From CAXPZW01 sp049594615 (GTDB lineage Bacteria > Bacteroidota > Bacteroidia > Flavobacteriales_D > Sanyastnellaceae), in NCBI GenBank assembly GCA_049594615.1, contig JBMYJR010000038.1, positions 1 to 27,992 of the forward strand: a stretch of 27,992 bases of DNA, in the 5' to 3' direction. Positions within the stretch are counted from its first letter, which is position 1, and each line of letters begins with the position of its first letter. The notes under the pieces were generated by a model. It ran no database searches. It worked only from the letters and a program-made list of their open reading frames with translations, and was not told the DNA's origin. Shown in pieces: positions 7,297 to 15,442 of this stretch. The translations under genes and the position numbers were made by a program.

Positions 7297-8549
7297 TCAG
7301 CGGTGGTACGCTGGTTCATGGTGGTCTTGTCGAACTCGAAGCGCAGGGTAAAGCGCAGGGTGTTGGCCAGCGGGTTCTGCTGGGTGGTCGAGATCAAGTA
7401 AGACAGGTCGATGCCAAACACGGTGTACTTCAGACCAGCACCGAGGGTGATGAACTGACGGAAGCCTTTGGTGAAGTGCTCGTAGAAGTAACCGGTGCGG
7501 AACGCGAACTGTTTGTCGTACCAGTACTCGAGGCCACCACCGAGGTTGATCTCGCGCATTTCTTCGCGAAAGATTGAGCCCGATTCTACTGACGGGTTGC
7601 CCGCGTCGTCGTAGGTCACGATGCCCGGAGCGTCGCTGAAGGACTGGAGCATGGCAGTGGCCACACCCACGTCTGGGTCCTTCCCAGAAGCGATTTGGGT
7701 TTCGTCGTTGGGGTTGTACTCAGGTGGGGTCGGCACCAACAGCTTGTTTGCATCCAAGGTGAAGGTGAGCTCGTTGTAATCGTCCAACAGCAGGGTGAGG
7801 GCGGTACCCAAACGCAGGTTGGTAGGGATAAAATCGCGGTCGGCGGTTTCGGTGTAGCTCATTTTTGAGCCGATGTTGGAGATGTTCACACCCCAATTCC
7901 AAATCGCATCTGTCGACCCAAGGGTGACGTCGTCGTTGGTGTAAAAGGCCGATACGTCGACGGCTACCGAACGGCCAGGTTTGGACTGCGCGCCTTGGAT
8001 GCTGGTTGAGCCGGTGAGGTTCGAGTTCACAAAGCGGGCCGAGATTCCGCCTGAGAAGCGGTCAGTGAGCTTTTGTGCGAAGGCAACGTCCAACGAGAAC
8101 TCCGAAGGTTTGAAGTCGCGCAGGGCGGTACCGTTTTCGTCGGTAAAGGTGATGTTACCCAACGAGAAGAAGCGCAGGCTTGCACCCACGGTTTGACGGT
8201 CGCCGAGTGAACGGTAACCGCTGAGGTAAGCCAAATTCATGTCGCTCACCAGGTTACGCAACCAGGGTGAGTACGAGAGGCTCATTTCAAATTCCTTCTC
8301 GCCGAATTGCTTGTCGGACACAAACGCCAGCTTGGCTGGGTTCCAGTGTACTGCATTTGCATCGGGAGACAGCGCCACGCCGGCGTCGCCAATGGCGCCC
8401 GCACGGCTGTCGGGAGCAATCATCAAGAAAGGCACAGCCGTGGTAATGGTGTTCAGCTGGATTTGCTGGGCACGGTCGGCCTGGTTCAGTTGTGCTTGTG
8501 AGGCCAGGGAGGTCAGGACCAAGGCACAAGCCAGAATACGTCGAGTCAT
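7293..8549 (-). CDS. porV: Type IX secretion outer-membrane protein PorV (LptO)
   Basis: PorV is an outer-membrane beta-barrel that collects T9SS cargo from the SprA translocon and carries it to the PorU sortase. This 418-residue protein begins with a signal peptide (cleavage after about SQAQ, residue 20). It then has the PorV N-terminal sequence TAVPFLMIAPDSRAGAIGDAGVA and HWNPAKLAF. The C-terminal half shows alternating amphipathic strands, such as FRTGYFYEHFTKG, and ends LRFTLRFEFD, a normal last barrel strand. It lies just after porU on the same strand, the order known in Flavobacterium johnsoniae. A candidate promoter of its own sits in the 53-base gap. Confidence is high because sequence and context agree. 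Confidence 0.95.
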   Translation of the reverse strand: MTRRILACALVLTSLASQAQLNQADRAQQIQLNTITTAVPFLMIAPDSRAGAIGDAGVALSPDANAVHWNPAKLAFVSDKQFGEKEFEMSLSYSPWLRNLVSDMNLAYLSGYRSLGDRQTVGASLRFFSLGNITFTDENGTALRDFKPSEFSLDVAFAQKLTDRFSGGISARFVNSNLTGSTSIQGAQSKPGRSVAVDVSAFYTNDDVTLGSTDAIWNWGVNISNIGSKMSYTETADRDFIPTNLRLGTALTLLLDDYNELTFTLDANKLLVPTPPEYNPNDETQIASGKDPDVGVATAMLQSFSDAPGIVTYDDAGNPSVESGSIFREEMREINLGGGLEYWYDKQFAFRTGYFYEHFTKGFRQFITLGAGLKYTVFGIDLSYLISTTQQNPLANTLRFTLRFEFDKTTMNQRTTAE

Positions 8550-8570
8550 CTATTCAATGTTCGCTGGGGC

Positions 8571-8586
8571 GTGCGAATATACGCAC
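8571..8586 (-). promoter_or_regulatory. Candidate porV promoter inside an inverted repeat
   Basis: The minus strand carries TATATTCG (8581-8574), one base from TAnnTTTG, ending 24 bases before the porV ATG. It is flanked by GTGCG and CGCAC arms (8571-8575 and 8582-8586) that form a perfect inverted repeat with a six-base centre. This could be a protein-binding site over the promoter or only a weak hairpin. The spacing matches the pdhA, tyrS and Na/Pi symporter promoters in this window. Confidence 0.35.
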
Positions 8587-8602
8587 AACCACCGGCACGG
8601 GT

Positions 8603-11600
8603 TCAGTTCAATACAACGAGCTTCTCAAGTTGTTCAGCTGTACGTCCGTCTGGCGTGCGTACATGCACCCGATAAACGTAAACACCGCGTCCAATCTTAT
8701 CTCCGTACTCATCTTTTCCATCCCAAGCAACTGGATCCGCTCTAAAACCAGCGCTATACACGGTTTCCCGAAGGGTCTTTACCAGCTTCCCGGACACGGT
8801 AAACACTTCGATTTTCACCTCCAGAAAGTCGCACGCTTGGTTGTGCTCGAACATAAATTCGGTTCGGGTCGTGAACGGATTCGGGTAATTGAGTACGTGG
8901 TCCAGTGCCACCTCGGCCGTTGGAGCTACCACGAATTCGGTGTAAGCCTCCGACGAATTGTTGTGGATATCCCACACCTTGAGCGCCAGCGTATGACGGC
9001 CTTCGTCGAGCCCAGTCAGCTGGTAACGGATTTCGCCACTTTGGAACGTGTTGAGGTCAGCCTCGTAAAAGTCGTTGAGGATGATCTGGTCGGCGGTGTT
9101 GTTGTCCAGCGTAGCCTTGAGGTCGTGGCCAATGCCGTTGCCCACGGTGTTGATGCCGTTTTCGTCAAACAACCGGGCAAACAGGATGGGCTCCTCATCG
9201 GTCAACCCGCCAAACACAAAGGTGGAATCGTTCATGAACAGTTCAATCTCTGGCCCCACATCGTTGAGCACCACGTCTCCCCCATCGGGCGAACCGCCAA
9301 TGATGAAGTCTTCGAAATGGCCGTGACCATCTTCGGATCCTGCCACCGCGTAATAGCTGATGCGGCCCGTGCCGAAGGTGTAGTTGATGTCACGAGGTAC
9401 GGCAAAGGTGAACTCGAACTCCCCGTTCTCCACCGAAGCCTTGCCTTTGTAGATCAGGCTTTGGAACATGGGGAAGTCGTATTCCGCGCCGCCGTCGTTG
9501 TTGAACACTTGGATCACATCGCGCTTGTCGTACACCGAGGGGTACACGAAGCCATTGAAGCCGGTAAGGACGTTGCCTTGATCATCGCCTACAAATCCAC
9601 GTACAGTGACGGTTTCCAGCGAACGAATGGTGTCCATGTCCGCGGTCAACGCCTCGCCATTGATGTGCGTGGTGAAGACCTTTTTCTCAGGATAGGCCAT
9701 GGCCACTGCGGGATCACCAAGGAGCGAGAAGTTGCGGGTATTGGACGAGTTGGGGCCTTCGTTTTTGGTGAAGCGTGCAATGTCGCCCAAGCGCAATTCC
9801 GGGTTGGCAGAATCGGCGAGTGCAACGCGGTAGAACTGCTCGGCCAAATCGTGGTTGGACCCCGAGAACACGATGCGGGTGGTGGTCAGCATGGCGATGC
9901 CCCCACCGTTCGGATTCATCACGATCAACTCGCCGGCAGATTCAAAGTCCGGGTCGTCAAAGCGGCTGAGCTCACAGGTGGCGGTCATGAAGACCGGCAA
10001 GCGGTTGATGTTCTCCCAGCCTTTGATGGTGCTGATGTCCAGGATGCGCTCGTGCGCAAAGCCTTTTTCACCACCGTGGCCCACATAGTTGACGATCAAT
10101 GCGCCGTTTTCTACGCGGCGACGGATGGCTTCGGAGCCCTCCGGATAACGCTCACCGCCCGGGGTAGACTCCTGTTGATAGGCGTCCATGTAGAGCTTGA
10201 CCACGTCGTAATCGTTGTACTTGGTGAAGATCGAGTCCGCGTACTCATCGGAGTGCTTCATGTGCTCGTCCTCGGTGGGGTTGCCGTTGCCGTCCTGGTC
10301 GTCGGCAATGAAGGCCACCACGTTCCGCCAGCTGCCGTAGGGCGAAAGCGCCGCGTCTCCCAAACAGTAGGCTCCGCCGTCTTCGCTGGGGTTGTCGCTG
10401 AGGTACAGGCGCAACTTGTTCATGTAGTTGGCCGCGTACTCGGCATTGGAGGCGGGGATGCGTCCCACCCCTACATCCAACATGTCGCTGGAAGCCTCGC
10501 TCTCGTCGTCGTCCAAGAAGGCAAAGTAGTCGTCACTCACATACGACGCCGTAGGGCTCCAGTGGTTGAAGTTGTGGTAGGTGATGACGTTGTACGAGTT
10601 GATGGCATTCACCCCTTTGTTGCCGCGGTACGAACCGTCGCCAAAAATGCAGAGGTAACGCGGCATGAGGTCCTCGTTGCCGCCGGCGTCGTCGTACAAG
10701 TGCTTCATCAGCATCTTGATGGCGGTTACGTCCGGGTTGCCACTTGAAAACTCGTTGTACACCAGCATGGGGGTGGTCACCTCAACGGTGAGGCCCTCTT
10801 CGCGGTGGATTTCTGCCAGCTCTTCGGCGTAGGTGATCAGCAAAGGAGAGGATACGATGACCATGTCCACCCCGCTCCAACCGTGGAGATTTTGGTTGGC
10901 TACAGGTCCAACAGCCCGCGGCGTGAGGTAGCCAGCATTCAGGAATGCTACATACTCACGCACTTGGTCGTGGGATTGGCGGAAGGTGATTTCGTCACCG
11001 TCGTTGTCAAACTGCACGCGACGGGCTTCGGTCACGTCGGTCACGTCCCACACCTCGATGCTGGCTGAGGTGATGTCTAGCTGCCATTCGGCCACCGCTC
11101 CGGCGCCCACTCCGGTGGTATCGCGGAAGTGCATTTGGTTGCCGGTCATGGTCAATGCGCGGCGCACACCAATGGCCACGTAGTCCATGTAACCGGTAGC
11201 GGTGGCGTTACTTGCATTGTAGGTAAACGTAGCTGTGACGTTTTGCTGGGTGGGTGTAAAGGTGCCCACGTTCTCCACCATGCGCACTGCCGAAGAGGTG
11301 GCGGTAGTACCGATTTGATTCACCGTGGCGTTGGTGGAGAAATCCCCGCAGTTCACATTGAACGAAGACGAGCTCCCCACCGAGGCCGCACCAATGCGGT
11401 ACGAAAGGTGTCCGGGGCTGTCGGTATCGATGTTGGGGAAGGCAAAGTTGAAGTTGAAGGTGGGGGTGTTGTCAAACACTTCTCCCAGAAATTCGCGGCC
11501 GGACTTGATCAGGTTGACGTTGTCGGTCTCGGCAAATTGGTAATCGGCAAAGGACGCGAGTTCCACGGTGACCGCGCCAGAGGTTTGTGGAAGGTCTGAT

Positions 11601-12457
11601 ACACGCTCTTGGGTAACGTCGTCCACACGCATGAAATAGTACGCACTGTCTGAGAAGTGGTGCTTGTGGTGCTCAAACCGGGCGCCAAAGGGGTCGTCGT
11701 CGTCAAACTCCCACGAATCCGAGCCCTTTCCATAAAAGAGGATGAAGTCCTGCGGGTCAAAGGAACCGTCTGCTTCACCAGAAATGAAAATGGCATTGCG
11801 TTCGAGGTCGTCGTAGCGAAATTCGCTGTTTTCGTATGGCAATTGCTCGCCGCCGTTTCCGTATAGGTTGATGTTCTGCGGGTTGATCGCGTCCACGTCC
11901 ACGCCCAAGTCTTCCAAGAAAGAGCGATCCATGCGGTACACGCCGTCACGGGCAATGGCGATTTTGTACCAGGTGCCTTCGGCGAGTTGGGAGGTGTTGG
12001 ACATGCGCCAGCTGCGCGAGGTGCGCGGAGCGGTCGTGTTGTACACGGCAGTGATGTTGGCGTCCACCAACTTTTCGACCGTGCCGGTTTGGGGGTTGCG
12101 GCGCAGCGTACCCACCTCGGCGGTGAAGAAACGCTGCTCGCGCGCGCGTTTGACCTTATAGGTAAAGCCAAACTCGGCGGGCAGGGCTTGCACATCCACC
12201 AACACGGCTTCTGCCGGGGTCAACGGAGCGGTTTCCAGCACCTCCAAGGAAGCTACAGCAGAGCGGTACCTTGGGGAGATGGGCTCGGTGATCACCGTTT
12301 GGGGCACCTCTCCATCCAAGATGGCGTTGTCAAACCAGGGGTGACCTGAGAGGTTGGCGTCCATCCACGCGGGATGCACGTCAAACGAGCTAGATTGTTG
12401 AGCGAGAGCGGGAAAACAAGCAAGCAGCACAAGTGCGACAGCGAACGCGTATTTCAT
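8603..12457 (-). CDS. porU: Type IX secretion sortase PorU (C25/gingipain-family peptidase)
   Basis: PorU removes the C-terminal sorting domain of T9SS cargo at the cell surface and joins the cargo to lipopolysaccharide. The 1284 residues from ATG 12457 begin with a clear signal peptide (MKYAFAVALVLLACFPALAQ). An in-frame ATG at 12472 and a further start at 12550 only add a non-signal-like leader. The C25 peptidase region is central. Catalytic His is H794 in NYVGHGGEKG and catalytic Cys is C828 in MTATCELSRF, the standard order for this family. The last ~95 residues (NYPNPFTTRTEF to YVYRVHVRT) form a sorting-domain-like Ig fold, which PorU keeps. It is divergent from the sprF-like gene. The large size and order with porV exclude a simple secreted gingipain. 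Confidence 0.95.
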   Translation of the reverse strand: MKYAFAVALVLLACFPALAQQSSSFDVHPAWMDANLSGHPWFDNAILDGEVPQTVITEPISPRYRSAVASLEVLETAPLTPAEAVLVDVQALPAEFGFTYKVKRAREQRFFTAEVGTLRRNPQTGTVEKLVDANITAVYNTTAPRTSRSWRMSNTSQLAEGTWYKIAIARDGVYRMDRSFLEDLGVDVDAINPQNINLYGNGGEQLPYENSEFRYDDLERNAIFISGEADGSFDPQDFILFYGKGSDSWEFDDDDPFGARFEHHKHHFSDSAYYFMRVDDVTQERVSDLPQTSGAVTVELASFADYQFAETDNVNLIKSGREFLGEVFDNTPTFNFNFAFPNIDTDSPGHLSYRIGAASVGSSSSFNVNCGDFSTNATVNQIGTTATSSAVRMVENVGTFTPTQQNVTATFTYNASNATATGYMDYVAIGVRRALTMTGNQMHFRDTTGVGAGAVAEWQLDITSASIEVWDVTDVTEARRVQFDNDGDEITFRQSHDQVREYVAFLNAGYLTPRAVGPVANQNLHGWSGVDMVIVSSPLLITYAEELAEIHREEGLTVEVTTPMLVYNEFSSGNPDVTAIKMLMKHLYDDAGGNEDLMPRYLCIFGDGSYRGNKGVNAINSYNVITYHNFNHWSPTASYVSDDYFAFLDDDESEASSDMLDVGVGRIPASNAEYAANYMNKLRLYLSDNPSEDGGAYCLGDAALSPYGSWRNVVAFIADDQDGNGNPTEDEHMKHSDEYADSIFTKYNDYDVVKLYMDAYQQESTPGGERYPEGSEAIRRRVENGALIVNYVGHGGEKGFAHERILDISTIKGWENINRLPVFMTATCELSRFDDPDFESAGELIVMNPNGGGIAMLTTTRIVFSGSNHDLAEQFYRVALADSANPELRLGDIARFTKNEGPNSSNTRNFSLLGDPAVAMAYPEKKVFTTHINGEALTADMDTIRSLETVTVRGFVGDDQGNVLTGFNGFVYPSVYDKRDVIQVFNNDGGAEYDFPMFQSLIYKGKASVENGEFEFTFAVPRDINYTFGTGRISYYAVAGSEDGHGHFEDFIIGGSPDGGDVVLNDVGPEIELFMNDSTFVFGGLTDEEPILFARLFDENGINTVGNGIGHDLKATLDNNTADQIILNDFYEADLNTFQSGEIRYQLTGLDEGRHTLALKVWDIHNNSSEAYTEFVVAPTAEVALDHVLNYPNPFTTRTEFMFEHNQACDFLEVKIEVFTVSGKLVKTLRETVYSAGFRADPVAWDGKDEYGDKIGRGVYVYRVHVRTPDGRTAEQLEKLVVLN

Positions 12458-12579
12458 AGTCGATGAACCCATTTTTACAGGTTCGAGCAACAAAGTAAAC
12501 GAAACCAGAGTCTGCTTATTGCAAGCGGGCCTCCAAACGCTCCGCGGCAATTTTTCGTATTATTGCTAGTTCACAAGAA
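12458..12579. promoter_or_regulatory. Divergent regulatory region between porU and the sprF-like gene
   Basis: This 122-base gap must hold promoters for both directions. Toward porU there is TACTTTG (12497-12491), one base short of the TAnnTTTG box. Toward the sprF-like gene there is TATTATTG (12558-12565), one mismatch, ending 14 bases before its ATG. Neither has a convincing -33 TTG. I see no long palindrome. The exact start sites are uncertain. Confidence 0.35.
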
Positions 12580-13587
12580 ATGAAACCCAACTCGATGTTG
12601 ACGAAGCGCATTTTGTTGTTGGCCAGTGTAACCTTATTCGTTTTCGCCGTTACCCCGAATGAGGCCCAAGCACAAGACCCGGAGTTTACACAGTTCTACT
12701 CGAACCCGTTGTACCTCAACCCCGCCTTTGCTGGAACTGCCCGTTGCCCACGTTTGGTCATGAATTACCGCAACCAGTGGCCCGCACTCTCTGGAGTGTT
12801 TGTCACCACCAGCGTTAGTTACGACCAGCACGTAGAAACACTTTCGGGTGGCCTCGGACTGATTGTGATGAATGACCGTGCCGGAAAGGGCACCCTGAAC
12901 ACAACCACCGTGAGCGGTATCTATTCGTACCAGTTGCCTGTGACCAAAACCTTCTCGCTGAAATTCGGCGGGCAGGCGACCTATTTCCAGAAGAGCCTGG
13001 ATTGGTCAAAACTCACCTTCGGCGACCAAATTGATCCCCGCAAAGGATTCATCTACGAAACCCAAGATATTCCACGTGGTGGCGTAGTTCGCGGTGTTGA
13101 TTTCAGCGCAGGTATGCTTGGCTTCTCCGACAAGTTTTACGTCGGCGCTGCAGTGCACCACCTGAACGAGCCCAACGAGTCACTCGTGGTGGGAACCAGC
13201 CGTTTGCCCATGAAGTTCACCGGTCACGCAGGTGCTGTAATTCCAATTGATCGCCGCAACCGCTACAGCGAATCTTCGATCTCGCCCAACGTGTTGTACC
13301 GACTTCAAGGTGAATTCCAGCAACTCAATGTTGGTTTGTACGTAAACAAGGGGCCTTTGGTGGCCGGTATTTGGTACCGAGGTATTTTGTTCACCGACTA
13401 CCGTGATGCCTTCATCACCACCATTGGAATCCAGACTGATGTGATTCGCTTCGGCTACTCCTACGACGTAACCGTCTCGGAACTGACGCCTTCAACCGGC
13501 GGATCACACGAAGTATCGATGGCCATTCAATTCGATTGCCGTCCGAAACGCAAGAAGTTCCGCACAATATCGTGCCCGAGCTTCTAG
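12580..13587 (+). CDS. PorP/SprF family type IX secretion membrane protein
   Basis: Members of this family are outer-membrane barrel proteins. PorP belongs to the core T9SS, and SprF-type paralogues act with particular large adhesins such as SprB. This 335-residue protein has a signal peptide ending near AQAQ (residue 32), then DPEFTQFYSNPLYLNPAFAGT, the family's hallmark N-terminus. It continues with strands typical of the family and ends RTISCPSF, a common C-terminal Cys-containing signature. ATG 12580 is used; ATG 12595 is possible and would shorten the signal peptide. It lies 44 bases upstream of gldJ on the same strand and is probably cotranscribed with it. Whether it is PorP itself or an SprF paralogue cannot be decided here, because no porK/gldK-L-M-N genes are adjacent. 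Confidence 0.9.
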   Translation: MKPNSMLTKRILLLASVTLFVFAVTPNEAQAQDPEFTQFYSNPLYLNPAFAGTARCPRLVMNYRNQWPALSGVFVTTSVSYDQHVETLSGGLGLIVMNDRAGKGTLNTTTVSGIYSYQLPVTKTFSLKFGGQATYFQKSLDWSKLTFGDQIDPRKGFIYETQDIPRGGVVRGVDFSAGMLGFSDKFYVGAAVHHLNEPNESLVVGTSRLPMKFTGHAGAVIPIDRRNRYSESSISPNVLYRLQGEFQQLNVGLYVNKGPLVAGIWYRGILFTDYRDAFITTIGIQTDVIRFGYSYDVTVSELTPSTGGSHEVSMAIQFDCRPKRKKFRTISCPSF

Positions 13588-13631
13588 TTGAGATTTTGAC
13601 TGTAAGGAAATAGGAACATAAAAGGGAAATC

Positions 13632-15374
13632 ATGAAACAATTCACCGGCAACACCCTGCTCATTATGTGTGCCGCTTCGCTCCTGTTCTCTGCTTGTGCC
13701 AAGGAACGTTCTACCTCCACGGGTTGGGCGTACAACGATCCGAGCAACGGCGGTTTTGAAAAAGCCCGCTTTGTAGAACAAGAGACCGGCCCAGGTCTGG
13801 TCCTCATCGAAGGGGGAACCTTTACCATGGGTCGCGTCGAAGATGACCTCACCTACGGGAACGACAACGTGCCTCGTCGCGTCACCGTTTCATCGTTCTA
13901 CATGGACGAGACCGAGGTGACCAACTTCAACTGGCTTGAATACCTCTACTGGCTGGATCGCATTTACGGCGACAGCTACCCCGAAATCGTCGAGCGCGCC
14001 CTTCCAGACACCCTAGTTTGGCGTGAAAAAATGGAGTACAACGAACCGTACGTGGAGTACTACCTCCGTCACCCGGCGTACCGCGACTACCCTGTAGTTG
14101 GCGTGAACTGGCTCCAAGCAAGCGATTTTTGCGCATGGCGTACCGACCGTGTGAACGAGCTCATTCTCATCCGCGAGGGCCTGTTGCTCCACAGCCCTAC
14201 TGCTCAGGTGGATGAAGAGCACTTCACCACCGACGCCTACTTCACAGGACAATACGAAGGCGAGAAAGCCGCCGACGGCGTGGAAGACCTGAACCCACTG
14301 GGCAACGGTTACCGCAACGTGAAAATGGAAGACGGCATCCTGTTGCCGCGTTATCGCCTGCCTTCGGAGGCTGAGTGGGAATACGCTGCACTTGGCTTGA
14401 TCGGCAACTCCTACCAAGAGCTGATGACCGGCCGCAAGTACTACCCTTGGAACGGTCACTATGTACGTAACGACAACAGTGGCGGCCGCTTTTACGGCCA
14501 GTTCAACGCGAACTTTGTGCGTGGTCGTGGTGACTACATGGGATTGGCAGGTGCACTCAACGACAACGGTGACATCACCGCACCGGTGTACGCATACGCC
14601 CCGAACGATTACGGTCTTTACAACATGGCCGGCAACGTATCGGAGTGGGTGGCTGACGTATACCGTCCCCTCTCTCCAGAAGACAAGTCTGAATTCCGCC
14701 CCTTCCGTGGCAACGTGTTCCAAACCCGTGTACTCACCTCAGAAGGCATCACGGAAGACAAGTACGATTACGTGGTGTATGACATCGATGGCGTAGCGTA
14801 CTTCCTGAACGAGTACCAGAAGCGTGCAGCTGCAAACCTCACCAACGAAGACCAGAATCTGATCGACAACCTGCTCTCATACGTGCAGCAAGCACAAGAG
14901 AACATGAAAAACCGCCAGCAGGACGACGCCATGCAGCGCATCCAAGACGGTGTAGACCTCATTGTAGGTTCTGACTCACGCGTTGCACCAGACCTGCGCG
15001 ACGGCATCGCCGATTACATCATGGATACCCCGGGTAACATCCGCACCCGCGATGTGACTGTGGCCGAGAACATTGACCGCCGCAACTACCAGAAAGCCGA
15101 CAACATCGACTTCATGGACGGTGACTTCAACTCTTCGATTTACTACTTCGACCAATCGAAAGAGGAAGACCAGAACCGCATGTACGAGTGGGGCCAGACC
15201 ACACTGATCAACAACCGCTCGCGCGTCTACAAAGGCGGCTCGTGGCGAGACCGCGCGTACTGGACTGTTCCCGGCACCCGTCGTCACCTCGACGAGCGTC
15301 AGGCCAAGTCGACCCTCGGCTTCCGTTGTGCCATGGATCGTGTGGGATCACCCACCGGTTTGGTGCAGAACTAA
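13632..15374 (+). CDS. gldJ: Gliding motility/T9SS lipoprotein GldJ
   Basis: GldJ is a lipoprotein needed for gliding and for stability of the T9SS motor components. The 580-residue protein has a lipobox ending LLFSAC with C22 as the lipidated cysteine. The body is an FGE-sulfatase (formylglycine-generating-enzyme-like) fold. It opens with LIEGGTFTMGRVEDD near residue 58, has YRLPSEAEWEYAA and YNMAGNVSEWVAD in the middle, and closes with GGSWRDRAYW and GFRCAMD. A largely helical, charged stretch of about 110 residues (roughly 375-485, including VQQAQENMKNRQ) interrupts the fold. The length is close to the ~560 residues of F. johnsoniae GldJ, and its position near porU and murF supports GldJ over the related GldK. 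A terminator follows the gene. Confidence 0.93.
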   Translation: MKQFTGNTLLIMCAASLLFSACAKERSTSTGWAYNDPSNGGFEKARFVEQETGPGLVLIEGGTFTMGRVEDDLTYGNDNVPRRVTVSSFYMDETEVTNFNWLEYLYWLDRIYGDSYPEIVERALPDTLVWREKMEYNEPYVEYYLRHPAYRDYPVVGVNWLQASDFCAWRTDRVNELILIREGLLLHSPTAQVDEEHFTTDAYFTGQYEGEKAADGVEDLNPLGNGYRNVKMEDGILLPRYRLPSEAEWEYAALGLIGNSYQELMTGRKYYPWNGHYVRNDNSGGRFYGQFNANFVRGRGDYMGLAGALNDNGDITAPVYAYAPNDYGLYNMAGNVSEWVADVYRPLSPEDKSEFRPFRGNVFQTRVLTSEGITEDKYDYVVYDIDGVAYFLNEYQKRAAANLTNEDQNLIDNLLSYVQQAQENMKNRQQDDAMQRIQDGVDLIVGSDSRVAPDLRDGIADYIMDTPGNIRTRDVTVAENIDRRNYQKADNIDFMDGDFNSSIYYFDQSKEEDQNRMYEWGQTTLINNRSRVYKGGSWRDRAYWTVPGTRRHLDERQAKSTLGFRCAMDRVGSPTGLVQN

Positions 15375-15400
15375 CAACGGAAAACCAACAACGATTTCAC

Positions 15401-15437
15401 ATCCCCGGTCGCTTGCGGCCGGGGATTTCTTTTTTTC
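15401..15437 (+). terminator. Intrinsic terminator between gldJ and murF
   Basis: ATCCCCGG (15401-15408) pairs with CCGGGGAT (15419-15426) around a ten-base loop, followed by a T-rich tract (TTTCTTTTTTT) to 15437. The murF ATG follows only five bases later, so murF needs read-through or an unseen promoter. Confidence 0.8.
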
Positions 15438-15442
15438 GGGGT

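Noticed and set aside
8492..10747. Long plus-strand open frame opposite porU
   Set aside because: It is a mirror of porU codons, rich in Val, His and Gly, with no domain or start context. The minus-strand gene has signal peptide, catalytic residues and neighbours that fit.
15188..15442. Extended N-terminus of murF
   Set aside because: It would overlap gldJ and the terminator in another frame and adds residues unlike MurF, whose normal N-terminus begins at 15443.
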